DNA of 15,054 bases. Origin: Funneliformis mosseae. Lineage: Eukaryota > Glomeromycota > Glomeromycetes > Glomerales > Glomeraceae. Below are positions 10,565 to 15,054 of the stretch, piece by piece. Numbering within the stretch: the first letter of the stretch is position 1; each line of letters opens with the position of its first letter. Position numbers and translations under genes: made by a program. The notes below the pieces were generated by a model. It was not told where the DNA came from, made no database searches, and worked only from the letters and a program-made list of their open reading frames with translations. The stretch covers positions 1-15,054 of the forward strand of contig CAJVPP010002386.1 in assembly GCA_910592005.1 (NCBI GenBank). The letters are read 5' to 3'.

Positions 10565-11629
10565 GTTTAAGATCATTATCCTATTGAAAAATAATATTTT
10601 CTTATTCATTCTATACCACGTGATAGTTCCTAATAGGTCTTCCTTTAAAATTTGGTATAAATCACCATTCATATATTCATAAATTCAGCATATGTTACCA
10701 ACCCTATCAGATGTAAAACATCCTCATACCATAATATTATCTCATCCAAATTTGACTGTTATTTAACATGATGATCACGTAATGGTTCTTCTAGCTTTTA
10801 AATAATATTTTTTACCATCTTATCCATAAATCATAAATTTTGACTCATCCAATCAAATCACTTCACTTCAATTTTCAACTGTCTATAACTTGTATTTTTT
10901 TGCAAATTTCATTCTTACAATTTTATGTATTTTTCAAAGATATAGTTTTTTGCACTTAACTCTTGCACTCATTCCATTTTTATATAAGGTTCTCTTTACT
11001 GTATATTCACTAACTTCAATTTGTTCTTCTATTTTTAATTTTTTTGAATTGCAACAGCATTGCTATATTTACCTATTGTAATTAATCTCAAAACTTTTCA
11101 TTTTTATTGACTAGTTCTGAGTTGCGAATACTCAGATTTAGGTTGATTTTTATTGTTACCAATTTTATCTTTATATTACTTAGTTCTTATCATAGTTGAT
11201 TGAGAAACATTTTTCTTTTCTGCTATATAACAGAAGGGAAAAACTTTATCAAATAAGATACAAATACTAGCTCTTTTTTTAACAGAAAGATAAACTATAG
11301 ATATTTTATAAAATTACAAAGAGGTAAAAAATGCCATAAAACATTTTTTTTATATGTGTCATATAGTTGTTTTGAAGTAAAAAAAAATCGTGTAATATGT
11401 GTTGATATTTATTTCTTAAATCAATCAAAAAAAATGCATCACCACTTTGACGAAAGATTCATAAAAAAAAATTATATTCTTAAAAAAAAAAGATGAAAGA
11501 GATTGATAAAGATTAAGGTATAATGAACTCTATATTTAAGTTTTATAATACTATGCTTTTTAAATTACAAGATATTTTCATTTTAAAATTTTGTATTCAG
11601 GTGATGTAATACTTTTGATCACCATTGTA

Positions 11630-11745
11630 TATATCTAGAACTACTTACATATAAATTAATAATTTGATTAGTTTAATATTTATTGAGTAATAGCTTTTCA
11701 TAACTGTATTAATTCTCAAATTTTTTTGTTTTTTTGAATATTTAT
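11630..11745. repeat. Satellite copy 5, continuation after the Tc1 insertion
   Basis: After the TA at 11628-11629 the text TCTAGAACTACTTACATATAAATT continues the satellite phase (compare GATTCAATACTATTTACATCTAATT). Then TTTGATTAGTTTAATATTTA, GAGTAATAG and TTAATTCTCAAATTTTTTT follow. The GAGTAATAG and CAAATTTTTTT words are of the A type, as predicted for a fifth unit in an A-B-A-B array. The copy is more diverged, and the array fades out by about 11800. Confidence 0.65.
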
Positions 11746-11749
11746 GAGT

Positions 11750-12531
11750 AATTTATTAAATACTGTATCAATATAAATATATATCATAAAATTACTAAAC
11801 TTATAAAAAAAAAAGTATCAAATAAAGTATTTAAAAGTTATTTCTTTGTTTTATTATAATTAATTTTTTTTTGAGTAAATTTAAAAATTTATTTTATTTG
11901 ATTTTTATTGTATTGTTAAGATTATATAAAACAGTAATTTATAAAATAATTAAACTGTTATTTATGCAGAATTTTATTCTTTTTCAAATATTCTTTTTAA
12001 TTATAATAATTAATGATAAATTTAAAAACTTTTATTAAAAGTAAAATTTACTTTGAATTTCATAAAATATATGCAAAAACTTTATTCTGCTTCCTATCCA
12101 CCTGTCTGTTGCAAATTTTGCTTTATATTTTTTGATTGTTTACATATTCTTATAAATTGTTCAATCATATAATCAGTTTACATTATATCAAATTGTCTAA
12201 AAATAGCTTTTATAATTTTTTATTTATTTTTTTGTTTTTTTATTTTTTAAATGATAAATTTTAATACATTAGCTATAGTCTCTGGTAAAAAAAAATGGTA
12301 ATAGAAGATCACATCTATTTTAGGCTGCAGTTTCACCACTTTTCAGATTTAAGTATTTGTTTATATGCCTAAATCAGATATTGAAACTTGAATTAAAAAG
12401 ATAAGTTAAAAAAATAAGGTTTGTTATTTGTTTTTATTTTGATTTTCTTTTTAAAACTATGCTAAGCTCTTTAGAAATACAAAGAAATTTATTAAGTCAC
12501 TTTAGGACCAAAAAGTGTATAATATAAAAGA
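11750..12531. other. AT-rich DNA without a recognisable gene, one imperfect hairpin
   Basis: No gene seen. An imperfect inverted repeat lies at about 12329-12353 (AGTTTCACC...CAGATTTAAG) and 12369-12388 (CTAAATCAGATATTGAAACT). Given its place about 150 bp before the second Tc1-like relic, it could be part of that element's left end, but no TA-flanked terminal pair could be matched. Confidence 0.4.
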
Positions 12532-13185
12532 AATTTCTAATTGAGCATTTCTTTATGTACATGTGAATGATATATCAGTTTACTAAATAAAACTGCTAAA
12601 ATTTCTATTGGTTACTCTTCTGGCTGTTCAAAAAAATTGACTTCAAATCAATGTCACCATATTGGAAAAATTCTGCAACATAATCATTTTATTATAGCAG
12701 GTAATTTTAAGGTAAAATTGGAAGAAAAAGATTCTAACTTTAATGTCAGTAAATATACAATATGTCATGAACTTAACAATCTTAGATATGTTTTTATTCT
12801 TATAAGAAAGTTTCTCTCTTGATCTAAAAAGTGAAAGATTTTCATTTGTTTTAAGCATATGATCATTCACGATACAACTGAAAAAAAAATTATTTTTTCT
12901 GATGAAATAACACTTTAGATATTTAGAAATACCATATGTTAATAGTCTCATAATACATAACCAATTATCTCTATAGTAAAGTACTCATTTAAGATTCGTG
13001 TTTAGGTAGCGATTAGTGCTAAAGGAAAATTAGCATTTATTTGTTTATTGAAAATTTAGATTATTATTTATATCAAAACATCTTAGATGACTATCTGTAT
13101 AATAATGCAAATATATTATATAGATGCAGCTGGGTCTTCTAATAAGATAATAACTTAAAACACACCTCACATGATTTTTGATTAA
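12532..13185 (+). pseudogene. Second Tc1-like transposase relic (different subfamily), truncated after catalytic Asp 2
   Basis: This is a cut-and-paste transposase of a subfamily distinct from the 9214-11627 element. Readable blocks in order: KTAKISIGYSSGCSKKLTSN (about 12585-12648), CHHIGKILQHNHFIIAGNFK, then NVSKYTICHELNNLRYV (second helix-turn-helix, up to about 12795). Next is KHMIIHDTTEKKIIFSDE with the first catalytic Asp (about 12855-12904), followed by IFRNTIC, VAISAKGKLAFI (about 13006-13044), NLDYYLYQNILDDYLYNNAN (about 13055-13115) and LYRCSWVF-stop-stop-DNNLKHTSHDF with the second Asp (about 13119-13180). The two expected Gln codons before DNN are both TAA. The stretch opening at the ATG at 12637 is an interior piece, not a gene of its own. 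The reading ends at MITE-C, and I could not find the third acid beyond it. Frameshifts and stops make it inactive. Confidence 0.83.
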
Positions 13186-13187
13186 TA

Positions 13188-13358
13188 CAATCAACTCTTA
13201 TTATAATAAACTCTATGTTCTAGACTTTAACTTTGCTATAAGGCTATAGTGAAGATTTTTTGAGATTTGATTGACCAATTTATTATAACAAGAGTATTTT
13301 TAATATATTTATTTAAAAATTTATTATATCAAGAGTTCTTTATATCAAGAGTTAACTG
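13188..13358. mobile_element. MITE-C, pogo/Tigger-type, 171 bp, TA target duplication
   Basis: Left end CAATCAACTCTTATTATAAT, right end on the other strand CAGTTAACTCTTGATATAAA. About 30 bp match as terminal inverted repeats, with TA on both sides (13186-13187, 13359-13360). The right end carries a second copy of CTCTTGATATAA. The CAGT-AACTCT-ATATAA style is what I associate with pogo-like Tc1/mariner elements. There is no coding capacity. It lies directly after the second catalytic Asp block of the Tc1-like relic. The flanks TTTTGATTAA and TTAATCAAAA are perfect inverted copies, so the empty site would have been a 22-bp palindrome. Confidence 0.8.
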
Positions 13359-13360
13359 TA

Positions 13361-13613
13361 TTAATCAAAAGATTGATTAACCTATTTCTAATGCATATTA
13401 GTATATATGTTCACATATTTAATAATGAAATTCTTATAAAAATTATTCATTTTATGCCTTGCTAGACTTAAACTTGTGATTATTATAATATAATCTATAA
13501 TAAAAACTCAGTTATTACTAACTAAATTAAGAATGAATGCTAATCCTTATATTTTTTTATTATTATATAATAAATTATTTTTAAAAATTGTAAAATTGAA
13601 AAATTAATATATA
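13361..13613. other. AT-rich spacer between MITE-C and the LINE tail
   Basis: No gene is visible. It opens with a small hairpin (TTAATC-AAAA-GATTGATTAA at 13361-13380). I could not extend the Tc1-like transposase reading convincingly across it. The ATTAATATATA just before the T run is the LINE target side, but its partner copy is beyond the window. Confidence 0.45.
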
Positions 13614-13656
13614 TTTTTTTTTTTTTTTTTTTTATAGTGCGGTAGTTTCGCAATAT

Positions 13657-13663
13657 CTTTATT
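13657..13663 (-). terminator. Polyadenylation signal AATAAAG of the LINE
   Basis: It reads AATAAAG on the - strand and lies 23 nt before the 20-A tail at 13614-13633. This is a usual distance for a 3' end processing signal and marks the true 3' end of the LINE transcript. Confidence 0.65.
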
Positions 13664-14042
13664 ATGAAAGTAAAATAAAAGTAAAGTACAAATCAAAAGA
13701 AATTACAAAAATCTCGTAAAAAACTAATCTAAAATTAAAACTATAGAAGACTGACCCTGCACTTCCCCAAAATCATTTTATAATCTAAGCTAGAAAAATC
13801 ATATTTCGAGTAAATATATGTAAGAAAGTGGAGAGAGCGAGGCCACTACTGCACCAAAAATTTGATCAATAAGATCCCATCCTTACCATTGAAGATATTG
13901 GAGAAGAGCTAAAAGAATGAGTGGAGGGGTTAGAGGATAAATTATAACCTGATGTGACAAAATTGGCAGTTTTAGAAACAAGGGTAATGTTGGAAGATTT
14001 TTCAAAATCGTGCACAAGTTGATAATGATCACGCTAAATGTT

Positions 14043-15054
14043 TTATATAAGTTCAAAGATCAGATGCATGAAGAAAGAACAAGCAGCTAAAGCTAAACTT
14101 TGGGATGAAAGTTTCTTTAAAAAGAAATTAAAAAGGGGTACTGGAACGATTCCTCTAATAAGAGCAAAAAATTCAGAAGTATTGTAAGTGTCAAGCAACC
14201 ATATATTTAACTGCTCAATTTCATAATCATGTGCATAGGTTATATCTTTTAAATAAGTTTTTGATTGTTGAATTATCTTTTCATTTCGTAATTGACAGTA
14301 AGACACATCCATATGTGATAAAAGTTTTCATCAGTGGCGTCACATCTGAGGCACAAGAGCGAATGATCATATATAGAAGGATGTCTTAATTTGAGGATCT
14401 CAAAAGTTGGTAACATTTCAAGAAGACGTTGATATTTTGTTCTTCTAATAAAGGAGGCGGAGTAGGAGGTGAAATGTGTTGCCGTGTTGTCATTAAGTAT
14501 GAAGGAGATGGCAAACCAGTTAATTTGATATAACAGTGAGTGTTTTGCAAGGACAGGGAGTTGAAGTAACCTGAAAAGAGAACGTTCACAGAATAATTCT
14601 TTGCAAAATTGTCTAATAGGTATTAGCATTGAGGCATTGTTATATGTGAAATAGCAGCGAGGCGTGTTATTTGTATATAGTTGAAGGGCTGTGGTATTTA
14701 AGCTGGATTTTGCCAAGGCGTCAACTTTGTTGTTGAAGATGTTATCAGTGTGAACTTTGACTTTGATCATTTTAACTGTGAGGTTGTGAGTATTCATTAT
14801 ATTAAAAAAACAAGACCAGTGCACATAATTATTGATTTTGAGGGCAAAACGAACGGTAGAAACTTTTTTTAGAAGGATCTTATATTTGTTAAACATGAAG
14901 ATGATGACTGCTGAATCAGTATAAAAGGTAACGTTATAGGATGGTGGGGCTGTAAGTAAGGCAGTAAAGATAGCTGCGAATTCAGGTAAGAAGGAGGAAG
15001 GAAAAGGGGATGTAAAAGCTGAAGAAAAGGAAGTCATTGGTAAACTTTGGTGAG
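14043..15054 (-). pseudogene. LINE polyprotein C-terminus: RNase H domain plus CCHC motif, one frameshift, 5' end outside window
   Basis: The domain removes RNA from the RNA-DNA hybrid during LINE copying. The frame is open from the right edge; the first in-window ATG (15037) is internal. Counting from it, the RNase H acids are Glu19 (PEFAAI), Asp41 (FYTDSAVII) and Asp106 (NNKVDALAK), with His96 in KVKVHTDN. The first Asp of the four must lie outside the window. A zinc-knuckle-like CX2CX8HX3C (Cys229, Cys232, His241, Cys245) follows a long linker. The frame ends at a TAA (14273-14275), but the natural continuation KIIQQSKTYLKDITYAHDYE runs in another frame to a TAA at 14043-14045, so a single-base change within about 14276-14295 splits the last 75-80 residues off. 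Otherwise it is well preserved. Confidence 0.85.

Larger units (their letters stand above)
9512..11260 (-). pseudogene. Tc1/mariner transposase relic, split by MITE-B
   Basis: The enzyme cuts and joins the element ends at TA sites. On the - strand, from high to low positions, the reading shows a first helix-turn-helix (IAEKKNVSQSTMIRTK, then GNNKNQPKS, about 11150-11225), a second one (KIEEQIEVSEYTVKRTLYKN with GMSARVK, about 10960-11040) and a catalytic Asp block LDESKFMIYG (Asp codon 10847-10849). Then come EPLRDHHVK and VKFG-DNIMVWGCFTSDRVGN (about 10700-10790), IIFQ-stop-DND-LKH (Asp codon 10578-10580), FTKQWFEDNEIKVLDWPAQ followed by SPNLNLIKHV, and the C-terminal KLVDIMPIRKNNVIRANNSY with a stop at 9512-9514. 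The third catalytic acid, usually Glu in NPIEHLW, reads Lys (9689-9691), and the following Trp is a TAG stop (9680-9682). With several frameshifts and stops it is inactive. The start is uncertain. Both of its halves are needed to make one protein. Confidence 0.9.
9214..11627. mobile_element. Complete Tc1/mariner element (dead), TA duplications, about 64-bp terminal inverted repeats
   Basis: The left end reads CAATAGCACTCAAAAGTATT. The right end, on the other strand, reads CAATGGTGATCAAAAGTATT. The match continues as GCATCAC(T/C)TGAATACAAA and TTTTAAAATGA, covering about 9214-9278 and 11562-11627. TA lies on both sides (9212-9213 and 11628-11629), as expected for this superfamily. The element is 2414 bp; without MITE-B and one 8-mer it is about 1630 bp, a normal Tc1 size. 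It lies inside copy 5 of the satellite, whose sequence resumes after 11629. Confidence 0.9.
13614..15054 (-). mobile_element. 3' end of a non-LTR retrotransposon (LINE), runs off the right edge
   Basis: Read on the - strand, this contains the end of the reverse-transcriptase polyprotein (RNase H, CCHC region), a 3' UTR of about 400 bp (13634-14042), an AATAAAG polyadenylation signal and a 20-A tail (T run at 13614-13633). This layout is that of a target-primed LINE copy. The 5' part and the far target duplication lie outside the window. The segment looks clearly richer in G and C than everything to its left and has far fewer stops, so it is probably a younger insertion. Confidence 0.85.

Noticed and set aside
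10890..11081. A + strand open stretch of 63 codons
   Set aside because: It is opposite the helix-turn-helix part of the Tc1 transposase relic on the - strand; a shadow.
12643..12951. A - strand open stretch of 102 codons
   Set aside because: It is opposite the second Tc1-like transposase relic on the + strand, whose reading shows recognisable helix-turn-helix and FSDE motifs.
14386..14589. A second - strand frame of 67 codons inside the LINE end
   Set aside because: It overlaps the RNase H/CCHC frame, which carries the recognisable motifs; this one carries none.

Overview
The window looks like nuclear DNA of an arbuscular-mycorrhizal fungus (Glomeromycotina, Rhizophagus-like). This is inferred from three things. 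The background is extremely AT-rich. Intron-like GT-AG gaps are short (about 55-95 nt). The decayed proteins resemble families I know to be greatly expanded in those genomes: an uncharacterised GGDGRN/PDELH protein family, BED-finger hAT transposases, Tc1/mariner transposases and RNase H-bearing LINEs. No search could be run, so the taxon is an inference. I see no intact host gene. This is a transposon graveyard with nested insertions.

Layout. 1-280: AT-rich lead-in with a 15-bp direct repeat. 280-2746 (+): a multi-exon gene relic of the GGDGRN family, broken by frameshifts and stops. 2747-4150: low-complexity DNA without a recognisable gene. 4150-6740 (+): a hAT transposase relic, split at its first catalytic Asp motif by a 290-bp hAT-type MITE (MITE-A, 4745-5034). 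6741-8460: AT-rich DNA with one hairpin-rich patch (7922-8063). 8460-9211 and 11630-11745: a tandem satellite of about 174 bp with an alternating A-B-A-B order, split by a complete but dead Tc1/mariner element (9214-11627, TA duplications, about 64-bp terminal inverted repeats, transposase on -). That element is itself split by a 776-bp hAT-type MITE (MITE-B, 9789-10564) with an exact 8-bp target duplication and an internal array of 50-bp hairpin-forming units. 11750-12530: AT-rich DNA. 12532-13185 (+): a second, different Tc1-like transposase relic, ending at a pogo/Tigger-type MITE (MITE-C, 13188-13358). 13614-15054 (-): the 3' end of a LINE (poly-A tail, polyadenylation signal, 3' UTR, RNase H and CCHC region), running off the right edge. 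It is visibly less AT-rich and less decayed than the rest.

How it fits together. The order of events can be read off the sequence: satellite, then Tc1, then MITE-B; hAT, then MITE-A; Tc1-like no. 2, then MITE-C. All three DNA-transposase relics carry a MITE inside or directly against their coding region. In two cases deleting the MITE plus one target copy brings the transposase motif back together, which confirms the boundaries. The strongest observations are the compensatory changes in the hairpin arms of the MITE-B minisatellite, the higher-order satellite, and the shared TAGAG termini of MITE-A and MITE-B despite unrelated subterminal repeat words.
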